A DNA stretch of 64,000 bases from Pampus argenteus (lineage: Eukaryota > Chordata > Actinopteri > Scombriformes > Stromateidae), in contig CM072860.1 of the NCBI GenBank assembly GCA_036937835.1, positions 8,883,001 to 8,947,000 on the forward strand, in the 5' to 3' direction. The notes under the pieces were generated by a model, which did no database searches, was not told the DNA's origin, and was given only the letters and a program-made list of their open reading frames with translations. The number at the start of each line of letters is the position of its first letter. Positions within the stretch are counted from its first letter, which is position 1. This document shows, one piece after another, positions 12,871 to 26,017 of the stretch. A program made the position numbers and the translations under genes.

Positions 12871-15400
12871 CGGACAAAAACATGTACATTCAGGGAAGAG
12901 ACACATTTACTACTCTCAGTTTCTACTTCCTCTTCTCTAGTGTGACCACAGAGAACTTTAACCACATCCAGCTTGTACTTTGTGTAACACTATGAACCAT
13001 ATCTAACCTACTATTTATTTATTATGCATTTATTTATGTATTTGCACAGACTCCGGCTTCATTTAGAGTGCTGCTCTAAGAAATGCAGACATAGAAAGAG
13101 CTTTAAGAAGTCATCCATCCACTGGAGGGAGCTGTTGAGCTCCTTAATTGCAAGCTGTTAGATGATACAGAGAAAGGACACTGTTGAAGAACTATGAGGC
13201 GTTCAGAAAACATTTGTATTTCATTGCACTTTTCCTCCAGAAGACAGAACAACGTTGCATTTTACTTGTATTGTAGGAACAATGTAAGTTTCAATATATG
13301 TTTCTCACAGGAAGGTCATCAGTTTCCAGAGCTCTTTATGCACATATTTTATTTTTCTCTTAGTCTTAGGAGAGTGTGGTTTTTGTATGGAAAAATATAT
13401 GCATTAATAATGAGTAGTAGTCTTTCCTAACACATTTATATTCTAAATTATAGAAATGTTAAAGATTATTTAGTAATTGGCTTTTTTTTGTTGCTTCATT
13501 TATGCTTTTTCTAACTTGGACTTTATGATAGTTTAGTGCCATATACGTAGATGTTGCTGTAATGTCTAATAATTATGCAAGATTTATAATAAATTGATAT
13601 AAATAATAAACACGTTTGCACTTGTCATTATTTGACCTTTCAATAGTTTTAGTCTAACATAGATACTGCTGTAATGTTTCATATATAATCACATTGCTAG
13701 ATTGATGATCAATTATTTCATTGATTGATGATTATTAATTGTGCGCCCTGATTGATTTGAGCAAGTGCAGCTGTAACAGACAGGTGTGTACATACAGACT
13801 AGTTACACCTCCAGTATTCACCTCGTAGCACAAGTGAAGCCGAAGTTGAAACTGGTAGATCCACATTCCTAAGTGTTGCACAATGGAGCCAGCACTGGAC
13901 AGAGGAGAGGGAAGTGTTGCCCTGCAGACACTAGATGGCAGTATATTAAAAGAGTACAAATCAATGGACAGCTGGGATTGAGTTTCCTATGTGGAGGACT
14001 TAAGAGTATGTTGGAGAAGTGACTGGCAGCTAGAGCTAAACTCACCATAACAGAGTGGACCGTGATGAATGACAATGTCACCTGTTTCTTCTCGGTCATA
14101 TGCAGGCTATCTGTCTGTGAATTACTCTTCTGGATGATACTATAATCAGCACTTTGCCTTAATGCCCACATGGCAGCTTTTCCTTCATTAACAATAAACC
14201 CTGCAGTGTTATGGAGACAGACAGGTTCAGTCTCCAGTGAGTCTCGACTACTTCGGTCCAAAATCTCCGCAGCGCTTGTGGAGAGTAATCTGATCAAGGT
14301 TTTTTTATTGCTACTGTTGACAGAGTCAGGCCCTTTCCTTTTTTTATTATAGTAGCACACACATACTGTACATGCTCGTGCGTGTTTCTGCATGTGAGCA
14401 GGATTTTGGTCAGTGTGTGGAGAGACAGAGAATATGCCTGTGTGTCTTTATACAATGTGTCTTTGTGAGTCCTTGGCTTTGCGTTGGAGAGAAAGATCTG
14501 GCTGTTACTAGAGAGAGAGAGGGACTGGTTGGGGTGGTCATCCCCTTCTCTGCATGCCTCAATTTGTTCCATTTTTAACCTCTGTTGTCCTCCTATGTCT
14601 CTTTTCATAACCCTCCTTCTTCTCTTATTCTTACCTCCTTATGTCTTTTCTATCACTCTATCGTTAGGTGAAACAGAGCAGGAAATCAATAAGACAGATT
14701 ACACATCTTCCCTACTTCCATGTTGCACTGAACGCAAAACAAAAACAAAGCGTCCGAACATGATTAGATCTCATGTTCGCTTCAGTTACACATCTCGTAA
14801 ATCTTGTTCCCTTTCATTGCCTTCTGTCTCCCCCTTGACCCCTCGTACGTTTCTTTTTTCCACTATCCCTTGTATTACATGACACTTCCTTTTTCTCTCT
14901 GTTTATCTTCTTCTGCTTCTTTTTCTCAGTTTTATCCCCTTCATGCAGCAGCTGTGTGAGAAAAGGCATGAAAGGATGCATTCAAATGTACAAGGCAGAA
15001 GAGCACAACAAATGCAGCACGAGAAAAAAATACAACAACAAGAAAATGACCCAAATATCAACCGATATTTGCTGGCGTGGCTATATGATACATCATCTCT
15101 GGGATCTATAGTTCTGCTCTCTCTGCTCTACGTAAATTGTTTTGTTATCCAATTCCTTATTTATTCAGGTGAGCGCCGTGTACAGCACAAAAGGGAGCTG
15201 GACACCTGTTAGAATGAGAGAGAAAGAGATGACATGAGGAAAGAGAGGATGTATTTGTGAGAAGAGAGACAGAACAGGAAGAAACCGAGGGAGGAGGAGG
15301 AGGCAGTCTATTGACACCACAGGTGCTTGCTCTTCAAATGCAGCGTCCTGCCAAAAAAGAAATTAATTTGTGTTTATGTTTACCAGACAGGAGAGAGGAC

Positions 15401-15431
<31 letters not shown>

Positions 15432-16432
15432 GTGTGTGTGCCTCTTGTTATGAGCCAGAGCCAAGTGCACACACAAACACACACACACACCAGTGCCAGT
15501 CTGTCCAGCTGCTGAATTGTTAAACAACGTATCTCGTACTAGATGTGTGCACCTACTCAGGCTCGTGTAACACTGACACTTGTGACCGTTGCTCCACACA
15601 AATATGCAGTTGCGTGTTCACTATAGATTATTTCTGATTGATTTTTGCGGATAGTTTTTGGATTTCCTGTTTCTTGCTACGGTTTTGGTCAAGAAAAACA
15701 AAACAAAACACAAAACACACACACACGCCAGCACTCAGTCAGTCAATCAGCAGGCTACGGCATAGCACACATTCCTGCAGGGTGTAGTTAGGGAGTTGAA
15801 GAATGGCATCAGTTGCCAAAAAAATCTGTTTTTTTCTTTTCTCCTTCTTCTTCTTCTTCTTTTTTTATTATTTTTATTTTTTTTATGAGAAGTCCGAGTT
15901 GTAATGTTGCTTGGCAGCAGGATTTGGACAGGATTGGACTGTAACTGTGCGGCCTGTGCTTCTTTGCTCTCACGCTTCTTAAAACATGATATGCTGCCAC
16001 AGAGCTGGAGGAGGCAGGGGAAAGTTACCTGATGACTTTCAGTGGTTTAGATTACCTCTGAATCCTCTATTGTTTTTTTTAATGTAATCATCCATAATCT
16101 CGACTGCCTGAGGAACCCGACCTTATCTGCATTGCTCTGTACTGTGATTTGATTACTGTGAATAATAACTAGGCTAAAAGGCCTAAGCATGACTGTACTT
16201 ACTGCAGACCATGTAAGTAATATTAGGCTACTGATATTACCCCACAAGCACTCTGTCACTGTCAAGTCAAGTTTATTTATTATTATTAATTATTATTTTT
16301 AATTGTGTCTTGTGTACCCTCAGAAACGGTTTGACATCTTGAGGAAATATACTTTTATGCTTCTATTTGCATATTTAAATAGCATTGTGTTACAATTTAC
16401 CACTTTTGTTCAATCTAACAGTCAAGGGCTTA

Positions 16433-16621
16433 TTAAAGGAGCACTCCACCGAGTTTACACATAATGCTCAGTTCATCTACACGAGAAGCAGACTTGTATC
16501 ATAACTTCTGCTTCAGCTCTGATTCTTGATAAAAAAAAACCAAAAAAAAAACAAAACACCCCAGTGATGTAATCAGGGTTATCTCATCGCTATGCTAAAA
16601 TCACCGGAATACACCTTTAAA
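16433..16621 (+). mobile_element. Short MITE-like element
   Basis: The left end reads TTAAAGGAGCACTCCACCGA and the right end ACCGGAATACACCTTTAAA. These are imperfect inverted repeats of each other (TTAAAGGnGnantCC). The interior includes CCCAGTGATGTAATCAGGGT, typical of a common fish repeat. Total length is about 189 bases, with no coding capacity. Confidence 0.6.
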
Positions 16622-16869
16622 TTCCAGCACGTAGTCTGACTGCATTTGAAGAAACGTGGGAAGTAAATTAAATAATAAAAAAAGTTTTAAGTGATGATCT
16701 CCAAAAAAAAAATGGCCTGCAGGGAAAAATAAGCAGTATTTTTGTCAGTATTTCTTTTTATTCATACCGTCAATTTTATTAGACACAGGCAGACAGGAGA
16801 AGTGAATTAAAAACACACCCCTTTTACACAAACGCTCCCCTCTAATCTCTCATTCGTGATTGATTTACC

Positions 16870-17110
16870 GCTATCAGACTGTCCTTCTCCTCTCCACTCT
16901 CTTCTCTCACAGTCTTCTCTTCTCTTCTTCTTTTTATTTTTTTTCCACAGAAAACATGCAGAGAGGAGGAGAGGAGGAGCAGAAAAGAAGAAACGCGTCG
17001 GAGGCGACAAGAGAGAGAGGAAGCAGAGAAAGTTGCTAGAGGAGCAAAGAGGGCGAGAGGAGAGGAGTGAGGGGTCTGCCAGATGGGAGGAAGGAAGGAA
17101 AGGATCTTTC
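16870..17110. repeat. Polypyrimidine then polypurine strand switch
   Basis: The plus strand is almost pure C/T from about 16878 to 16950, then switches to almost pure A/G from about 16957 to 17110. The two halves can pair imperfectly as a hairpin, and each is a candidate triplex-forming tract. It lies about 400-650 bases upstream of the plcb3 start codon, at the edge of its promoter region. Confidence 0.6.
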
Positions 17111-17189
17111 CTCGGGCTCAAGTGCGCGATTAAAAGATTCTGCATAAATAAACAAATATATGAACCAAAGCCTATAATAAAAAAAGAGG

Positions 17190-17520
17190 AATTATAGGCG
17201 CGCCACCGTGTTGCGTGGACGCGGACTAGACAGCGGCGGTGCGCGCTGAAACAGCCAAGTCCCGTCTTTCTCTCTCTGGATTTCACTCCTCATGTTATTT
17301 CTTCAAACTCGCTGAGAGATTGACTAAGTTTTAGTGGAAGTTTTTTTTGTTGAAAAACTTCCTGCCCCCCCTATCGTCCTTTCAATTAACTCTCCCCGGA
17401 AAAGAAGAGAAGCTCCGGGGTGGAAGTGGAGGAAGGAAGAGCTGTTTTGTCCCTTCCGAGCGGTGCAGCTCGCTGTAGCCGGGGTTTAGGCGTTGGCACC
17501 CGGGCAGGGAGTCCCTCGCC
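17190..17520 (+). promoter_or_regulatory. plcb3 CpG-rich proximal promoter and 5' UTR
   Basis: From an 8-base GGCGCGCC motif near 17198, the sequence becomes GC- and CpG-rich (for example gacagcggcggtgcgcgctg, about 17230-17249) up to the start codon. I see no TATA box at a sensible spacing, so this looks like a CpG-type promoter with dispersed initiation. The start site itself cannot be fixed from sequence. The leader immediately before the ATG reads ccctcgccATGG, a strong initiation context. Confidence 0.6.
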
Positions 17521-17619
17521 ATGGCCGGGGCCAAGCCGGGAGTCCACGCGTTGCAGCTCAAACCCGTGTCCGTCCACGAAGCGCTGAAGAAGGGAGGCAA
17601 ATTCATCAAATGGGACGAG
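17521..17619 (+). CDS. plcb3: plcb3 exon 1 (residues 1-33)
   Basis: The exon encodes MAGAKPGVHALQLKPVSV, the conserved PLC-beta N terminus, through GGKFIKWDE. The start is fixed by this family-wide MAGA..GVHALQL motif and by a strong initiation context. The donor is GAG/gtgaga, phase 0. Confidence 0.97.
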
Positions 17620-17821
17620 GTGAGAGAATGAAATGTTTTACATTAGCTTTGTGCTCCGACAGCGACAGCTGGCGCTTCCATAGCAATGAAATGACACCAA
17701 CCTATATGCTGTTTGGAGGTAAACAGATAACAGGCTCCTTCTGATATGATGGACTAGACACGGTGGGACATGACAGCCTGGCTCTGACACTGGGCCCACT
17801 GTTGTGAAGTGACACACGAGA

Positions 17822-17878
<57 letters not shown>

Positions 17879-20800
17879 TAGAAATACAGATGTAGATAAT
17901 GTGTGTAGCTGATATAAAGTGCAGGTGTGTGTGCATAACCTCACAATCCTGCCCTGAACACAGAAGTCCACTATGTGTGTATATGTGTGTGTGTTAATCA
18001 GATACTCTAGTAGAAAATTCCCCCATGGTTGCCAACAGGCTTGAATGTGTGTGTTGTGTTGAATTCTTGTCAAGCCGGTTTTCCTCAGGCTCAGGTTGAG
18101 CACCATTACACCCCCTTTCTCCTCTCTTTTCCTTCTCTCTTTTTTTCCCCTCTACCTTTCCCCCAGTGTGTTTGAGCAGAAAGCACCTGTCCGAGTGGGA
18201 ATCGGTAGACGTTGCCTCTACTGGAGGGACGTAGGAGCCTTGAGTGTAACTTGAGCTGCAAATCACACACTTAACATTTTTTTGTTTTGGCTTTTGGCTG
18301 TGTGACTTTGTAAATCATGTGACACACACATTTTAATTATCTTCCCTGCTTCAGTTGAACTTGTTCTTCCATGTATATCTGTAGCGCTGACATGCACCTA
18401 CCTGTGTCACTGACCATAATAATTATATATATGTGTGTGTGTGTGTGTTGGGCTTTTGTGAAGCAGAGTACAGGGTCATCCTCCAGTCCTCTCCATGTAG
18501 AAAGTAGGTGTGTGTGTGTGTGTGTGTGAGCGGCCATCAATGATTAACTGAGTTGCTGACTGATAGGCTCGAACTGCAGGCCTGTGTCATCTGGAAACCC
18601 CTTGTGTTGGATTTACAACAGATTTACACGGGAGGTGCATGTGCCTGTGTGTACTCAAAATCCTGCGTTCATTCATTCAATAAGGCATCATAATCACAAG
18701 TGTATTTAGCAGATATGAAATCAGGTGTGGTGTTGACACTTGTGTACACACACACACACACACACACATGCACATTTACAAGATGCATGGAACCTGATGC
18801 TAAGGGCCATTAAAGGAGAGATGGACAGTACAGGGGGTTTTCAAAGTAAAGCGAAAGAGTCTCACACACACATTGTAACAATGACGTGATGTGTGTGTGT
18901 GTGTGTGTGGCCTCTGAAGAAGGGTCTTGTCACGCAAACAGTGAATGCCATGTCCTTTTGATTTCCTCGCTAACGCTCTTCGTCTCTCAAAGGGAATTCC
19001 CAGGAAATGGTATGCTGTCGATTAAGTGTGTGAACGCTCAAAAACATGTGCATGCTTTCTCCCTGTCCCTTTTTCATCCCCACTCCCCTCATTTGCTGCC
19101 CCCCTCACCCACCCCAGAATCAACAAGTTTTAAGGCCGAGAAATGCGGGCGAGAGAAAGCAAGGGAAATTCAACGTGTATATTTTTGTGTTTTGGGGACA
19201 AAACTGTCAAAAGATGCTCCATTGTTAAATATCAGCACTTGACCTAAGTATAAATATGACAACTAGTAAGTGGTAGTGTTCCCAGAGGCCTGTCATGATT
19301 CAGCATTAAGTTTAAGTAAGAACGTTTTGCCTTTCTGTGTTCTTTATTATAAATGTAATATCTTTAGGTTTTGGACAGAATTACCTAGTTGTAGATGTCA
19401 CTATTATAGTTCTAGGTACTTGTGACAGGTACTTTTACTAATAACTGATGTTTTCTGCTCCAAACATGTTTTCCATTGAAAAGTCCAGAGACTATAAATA
19501 TGCAAATATCTTTTTTTAACCACAAAGTCTCTTGAGATACATGATCTGTCCAAATGGATGAATAAGCTCACAAAAAAATAAATTTAGAATATTCCCATAT
19601 AGCTCAATAACATATGAGCGGGATAAAGGAGAGAGAGCTTGTCTATTTAAAAGCGGCTTGATGCTTCAGTTTGAATGACTGGTGTTGTTTAAGATGTGTC
19701 GTTCTCCAGATAAAAGAGCTGCTTGTCTCAAAGTATTGTTTTTCTAAAGTTTTCAGATGAAGCGTAGAAGTGAATGGTCTACAGGGGTTATTTTAGTGCC
19801 CGTCTGTGGTCTAATAAATTGACCGATGGGCTGCTGTCCTAAAAGACTTGGTGTACTCCTTTAAGGATTTAGCAAAGTGAGAAAAGATCTGGGACACAAA
19901 CACACACACTCAGAAAGTGCCTGAGGGCAGTGCAGTTTGTTTACATGAAAATCCCACATTTGACCCCGTCTCTCTCTCTCTTCCCCCTCCTCTCCGTCTT
20001 GCCGTCGTCCCTCCACATCGCTCCTCTCTTCAACTTCTGTTCTCTCTCTCTTCCCACCATCCATTCATCCCTCATCCTCTCTTTTTTTTCTTCTTTCTTT
20101 CACCTCTCTCGAATCCCCGTACTCATCTGTCACTGAGCGTCTCTTCATGTTTTAGGTTGAATCTTTTTGCTCTCACAACACAAAACCTCTGTTTCTCATT
20201 GGCCTTGGGAATTCTACTGTAGGCTCATCAAATGACACAGATGACACAGATACACACAGACGTACACACTGACTAATGCAGGGAGGAAGAGGAGGAGGCG
20301 GATGAGGAGGAGGAGGAGGAATGCATTCCAAATTGACCTTTTTTCTTCTGCATTTTGTCTTGTGCACACGTGTGCTCATACGTGTGTGTGTGTGTGTGTG
20401 TGTGGTTGTTTTGTTCAGGGTGTGCGTTACACATTGAATGACTTCCTGTTCAAGCTTGTTGTAAGGCTCCAAGAGCCAAACCATTTTCCCTCTTTCTCTC
20501 TCTCTCTCTCCCTCCTGTCTTTGCCTCTGCCGCTCCGCCTTCTGCAGCGCCGGCCCGCAATTCAATTTAGCTGAATTCCAAAAATTCTTCCCAAACAACC
20601 AATTAAACAAAGAGAGACAGACAGTTTGTGTACAGTGAAGTTAAGCTCTCTGTCAATGTGCCGTGAAATGCCTTGATTTAAAAAAATAAAAAAAAAGTCC
20701 ATAAAAATCTTTAGATTAAATAAGATTTGCTGCTCTTCCAGAGTGTTTGCAGTGTTTCCACCGTTTCACTGTATATCTGCACTGCTGCACGTTTCCTCTG

Positions 20801-23800
20801 GTCAGAACCATGTGGGGCGAAAGTGTGCTTTTCATGTTTTTGGTTTTGTTTATGTTCACATTCGCACACATCACAAGCAGACTAGGACTTGTAAACAAAG
20901 TCGCACAGAATCACAAGTTGCTCATTAATTGAGACAGAGTTTTGAGATTAGAGGTCTTGGCTCCGCTTCGCATCCCTGTAACTTGAGCGAAGCACGATGG
21001 ACCTTTAAATGTTTTCAATTTTGGTGTTGTTTCCTGCAACTGGCGGGGATTATTTTAACACACCACACCGCAGTCCACAGGGAGGAGCTCAGAATGATCA
21101 TCAGGACATTAAAGACGTGCTACTTTAGTCCTCAGTGTTGTTGTTTTTTTAAGCAGTACTGTGTTGTCAAACCAATCTGACAGCAGACACTTGCTCCCCC
21201 ATTCACAAATATCCTGACTGGGCACTTTTGGACTTGTTTTCATTATATATATACTCTCTTAAGTGCCTACATGTTAGATCATGAGTGCTTTGTGTCTGGA
21301 TCGGCGTATGAATGTTTACATCATGCAGATAGTTATAGTTTAATGATTTTCAGTGCAACCTGTTAAACCTAAATTACTATGAGCTCTATCCCGCTATACT
21401 GCAGATGTTAATGCACTTTGGTAAAATAACAGTTTGAAATTGCCAAACAAGCAGCGGATGCTCAAGAAAGCAAATAAATGAATTTCCCAAAATATCAAAC
21501 TATTCCTTTTAAGGATGCCGCTGTTGACCTTTTTATTTTTTTTAACAGTTTATTTTTCAGTTGACTTCCGTATTGTTTTTCCCAAAAAAGGGCAAACAGA
21601 GCTGTGACTAATATAAATTCCGTTGGTTCAGGATGAGAAGTTTTCAACAACAAGGATGTAACTTTGTTTCAAGAGTAAAACACAGTTAGTTAATTTGAAC
21701 ACATTTGCTTCCTGTACCGTCCCTGCATGTTGGGACTTGCCAAGCACCTCCTGTTCTTATTATTTTTTTTTCCTGTTTTGCTTTCCACCTTTGCTTTAGT
21801 CCATTCGTAGTAAATTCACTCAATATCATGCTATGAATTTTTTTTTTTTAATAAAACCACAACACTGAAAATCTGCTGCCTTAACTGATCACTACTCAGT
21901 CCCTCCGGGGTTTTTCTGTGATTATTGAGGCCAAAAATGCTGAAATCTTGAAAAAAAAAAAAGTTGCGATACAATTGGTCATGTTTTATGTTCTCTTATT
22001 GTGGAAAAATTGTGGTATTTGGGAAAAAAAGCAAAGCAAAGGAAAAAGGACAATTAAAAAAAAATCTGCTACCAATGAAGAGTCATATGTAATCACTTCT
22101 TTCCATAAAAAGTAAATACTGCATATTACACAAATGATTTCACTGTATATATTCCAGTGATAATTTTTCATATGAAAAAAAAAAAGAAATATTTCATGAC
22201 AGAATCCAGAGAAACGCATCTTCTTTTTATAAGCAAAAGTGCTGTGTCATCATGATCTGATTAGAAAGTACAATCGGTTCTTCTTTCATGTCAGTTTTTC
22301 CTGTCTGCTGGGTATTTTCAGGAAGTGGACATCTTTAGTTTAGCGTTGGATTAATATACACACAAACAACAAGCCACAAATTAGTCAGAATGTGACGGTG
22401 AAGAGAGAGGTTCAGGAGAGCAGAGCAGAGCAGGGGAAGAAGATGATTTAGGTCTGACGCCATGCTGAGAAACACTGCCGACATCCTGACAGACTGGTGA
22501 GAAACGAGGGATGGATGGATGGATGGATGGATGGATGGATGGAGGGAGGGAGGGAGGGAGGGAGAGTGAGGTGGAAGGTCAACCACAGCCACATGTGAAG
22601 TGTGGGCCTGACATCTGGACTGCTCCATCTCTGCTCCTGCAGCCTCTCTCTATTCTTCCCCATTCATTCTTTGTCATCTCTCTCTCTCTCTTCCTCCTTT
22701 TTATTTGTATCTGCCTGCTTCCTGTCTTCTTTTTTGTTTTCTTTTGTTTCCTCTTTTGCTTTCATTTCTTCCCTGTTTTATTCTTTCTTTTTTTGTCTTC
22801 TCCTTCTGTCTTAAAATCACTTGTTATAAATGATTTATATCAGGCTATAAAAAAGCATTACAGTAACTCAGTAGAGCTGCTAAATATCTTCTTTTTTTTT
22901 TTTAGCCCACACTGACCTGCTTTTGTTCACTTTTATTTTTATATACAGAGCTGTTTATTGTCTCTTACAAGTTAATTCCCTTTCGCTGCTTCTGGCTAAT
23001 TAGAGTGAGATTAAACAAGAAGGTCATGTGACGTGATGAGACATCATCATCATCATGCAAATACTATATTAGTTGTATTACACCAATTGGAAAAACAATG
23101 TTTCCTGGCCTTTTCAGTTTGAAGCGTATTGTGACACAGACGCTCACAGTGTGCTGCAGTGACTAATGAAAAGAGTACTAAAACCGCGGGTCAAAAAGTT
23201 GAGACTGTAAGATATTACTAAGCCACTTACTGATCAACAAAGACAAACAAAGACTTAAAGTTCTCTCTCAAGCTTTGTTTTTCTTTTTTTCTTCTTTTTT
23301 TTGTTTATTTTTTTTAAAATCTCTGTCACTTTTCATGCACACAACCTGCTATGAATGCCTTCCATAAAGATGTATGATGACAAGTGTTTATCCCTGGCTT
23401 TAAGTATGGCTTTCAGACCAACTATAAATCACTTTTACTTCAAACGTGATCAGACGACACCATGTCTTTCCAAGCATACCGTGGCCTCAGTAGTGATACG
23501 GAGCAGTATATACTCTATGCTACTATCTTTTGAGGTGCACATCTTACATCTTTGGAGTTCACGTACGTACTTGCTGCCACAACAACAATGGAGTCAAAAA
23601 ACATGGGTGGAAATTTGAATCACGCTACCATATTTAGCCTTAATGAAACCTGTACCATTGTACTAACACTGGCACGGTTAGTGGTCCATTTCCTTAGTAG
23701 ATCGTTAGATTAGATAGAAGTTAAATGACTCCGGTAGAGAAATAAGGTGGTGCCGCACCTGAGAACAGGATAGGAGTAGAACACATAGAGTATACTCAGG

Positions 23801-24254
23801 GTTTACACATTAAAACTAGTCCCACAGTACCATCAAATATTCAAACATTATCTTTGAATACATATTAGTATTCAATGACCACTATACTAAAATATGATCT
23901 TTATTGGCCTGCTGGTTTCTTTCTTCCTGTACTATTTTTCTCTAGGTTATTTTTTTCCCCCTCTGGCCCCACTCCTCCCTCTTTTCTTTCCTCTCCTCTC
24001 GCTGGAGTCCAAAGGTTACCTACTGTCATCAACTTTTACCATGTTGCCAAAGCAGCAACTCAGAGAAACGCGCACTAAGTGCACACTGGCTCCCCGTCTC
24101 ACACAGCAAGGTAGACCAAAGGTGTACTTGGAGCAGCTACTTTTATCAGTTTCTCACTTAATGGCTCGCTCCTGTCTCACATTATACAGCGTCCACATAC
24201 AAACACGCATTCATTTGTGGAGAGGACAGTGTGTAGGGAGAGTGACAGAATACC

Positions 24255-24300
<46 letters not shown>

Positions 24301-25983
24301 CATTATCTGGTCTCTCTTTTTTTTATTCATGTAAGACCTCGCTACAGGGGGTGTTCCAACCATGTGGACATAGATAATGAACATGTTTGTCAAAGGGTCA
24401 AGCTATCTGGAGGGGGTCTGGACTGGAGATGTAGAGACCTCAATCAATCAGAGCGTAGAAAAGGAATCAGTGTGTTGAAGAGCGAGTGAGCTGAAGGGAT
24501 GATTGACACAGAGAGAAGGAGAGACATGAAAAGAAAGAAAGGAAGGAAGCGCGCTGAGACTTCAGAAGGTTTCTACATATGGCGGTTAATTAGGGAGTGG
24601 GGTGAGTTACAATTATAGACCTACCACCCACTCACCCGCAGAAAACACACACCACAGGGTGCATGTTTATGGTAAACAAGGTGTGTGTGTGTGTGTGGAG
24701 GGCATGCACTAATGGTTTCCTGGTTAGGCTTCTATAATCTTACCTTAATTACAGCTGGAGACTGAATTGACCTTTTTTGTGTTATAGAACATTGACCTTG
24801 AACATAAAAAAAAAAAGAAAAGAATGAAAACAGAATTTGTTTTCTGACAAGCAGTGTAAAAAAAAAAAGAAGCATGTATTCAATTTACAGTGTGGTGAAA
24901 CGGAGAAAAGCAGCAAAAATATCAAAAATGATTGGATACATGTGGATGGACTGAAAGAGTGGATGAGTTATGGAGACAGAGAGATGGACAGAGACAAGTG
25001 CAACATAGAGGTGTGTGTGTGTGTGTGTGTGTCTCATGCTGAAAGACATTCCTAGAAAGCAACTGTCAGGTATGTAAAACTCAAAATGCAAAAAAACATT
25101 CAAATGTATCGGAGCGCAGCGCGTGCGTGTTTATTCTCCTGTCTGGCTTTGCTTGAAAGCTAAACGGGAGAAATGTTGTTGCTCACATGAGCCTATAGAT
25201 CACATTCCTCTGAGTCAATGTATGTGAGTATATATGTTTGTGTGTCTGGTCCCAGTGGAATTCCCCCATCTACAACAAAGCAGTGTTTATTGACACTGGA
25301 TATATACCCTAGTGGGGGAGATAGGAACGGCTAGTGACGGAAATCGAGCGTGTAGTTTGAAAAATGAAAAGAGAGGTCATTTGATTGCTCACGGTTAGAC
25401 GTGGTACTAAGACTATAGCTTAAGGGTAACACGTCCTACTAATCTGTGTGCCACAACTGGAAAATGTCTACACTAACTGGAGCTCATTTACAGCCCTGCA
25501 ACGGACCCGGTTTGCACTTGAACACATTTTTTTTGTCAATCTGACAGATGGTAACCATTTGTCTTAGTGGAATATACTGTAGAACATAACTATCACTTGC
25601 TCTTTCCTGTCCTCTCTCTCACCCAGGTTCTGTTTAGGAATAAGATGAAGCAGTGATATCATTATTATATAATAATAATATTGCTGAAAAGACCTTAATT
25701 AGAGTAGTGTCTGCTGCTTATTGGAGGACTGTTGCACTTGTTTTCTCTTTTCTGCTATCCCGTGTACAGTTTTCTTTCTGTGAGACCTTTCAGCAATATG
25801 TCAGAGTTTTTCTTTTCTTGCATGTCTTAGGAGAAGAAGCGTTTTGGTTTTTCGTGCGAGTGGCCAGGTATTTACCCACGACCAAACACAGGAAGAAAAC
25901 ATTTATTATCACGCATAAACAGAGGGTTTATGTTTTCCTGTTCTCTGCACAGCGGACCTGTGATAATGTGTTTAGGTTGTACA

Positions 25984-26017
<34 letters not shown>

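Larger units (their letters stand above)
10732..17100. other. Spacer between divergent ppp1r14b and plcb3
   Basis: This is about 6.4 kb between the two divergent promoters. The left edge (10740-10880) is GC-rich and CpG-containing. It is followed by AT-rich sequence with a 27-base G run, a perciform-type dispersed repeat (12566-12870), a short MITE-like element (16433-16621) and TG repeats near 15403-15427. Long ORFs such as 13869-14393 (minus, 174 codons) match nothing I recognise. No gene is called. Confidence 0.6.

Noticed and set aside
16807..17286. 159-codon minus-strand ORF near the plcb3 promoter
   Set aside because: It is produced by the polypurine/polypyrimidine strand switch, and the opposite strand is also open for the same reason.
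22508..22564. Regular short repeats that could suggest a CRISPR array
   Set aside because: It is a tetranucleotide microsatellite without spacers, in an animal genome.
22511..22915. 134-codon ORF with MDGWMDGWMDG start
   Set aside because: The start is a GGAT microsatellite and the rest is C/T-rich low-complexity sequence.
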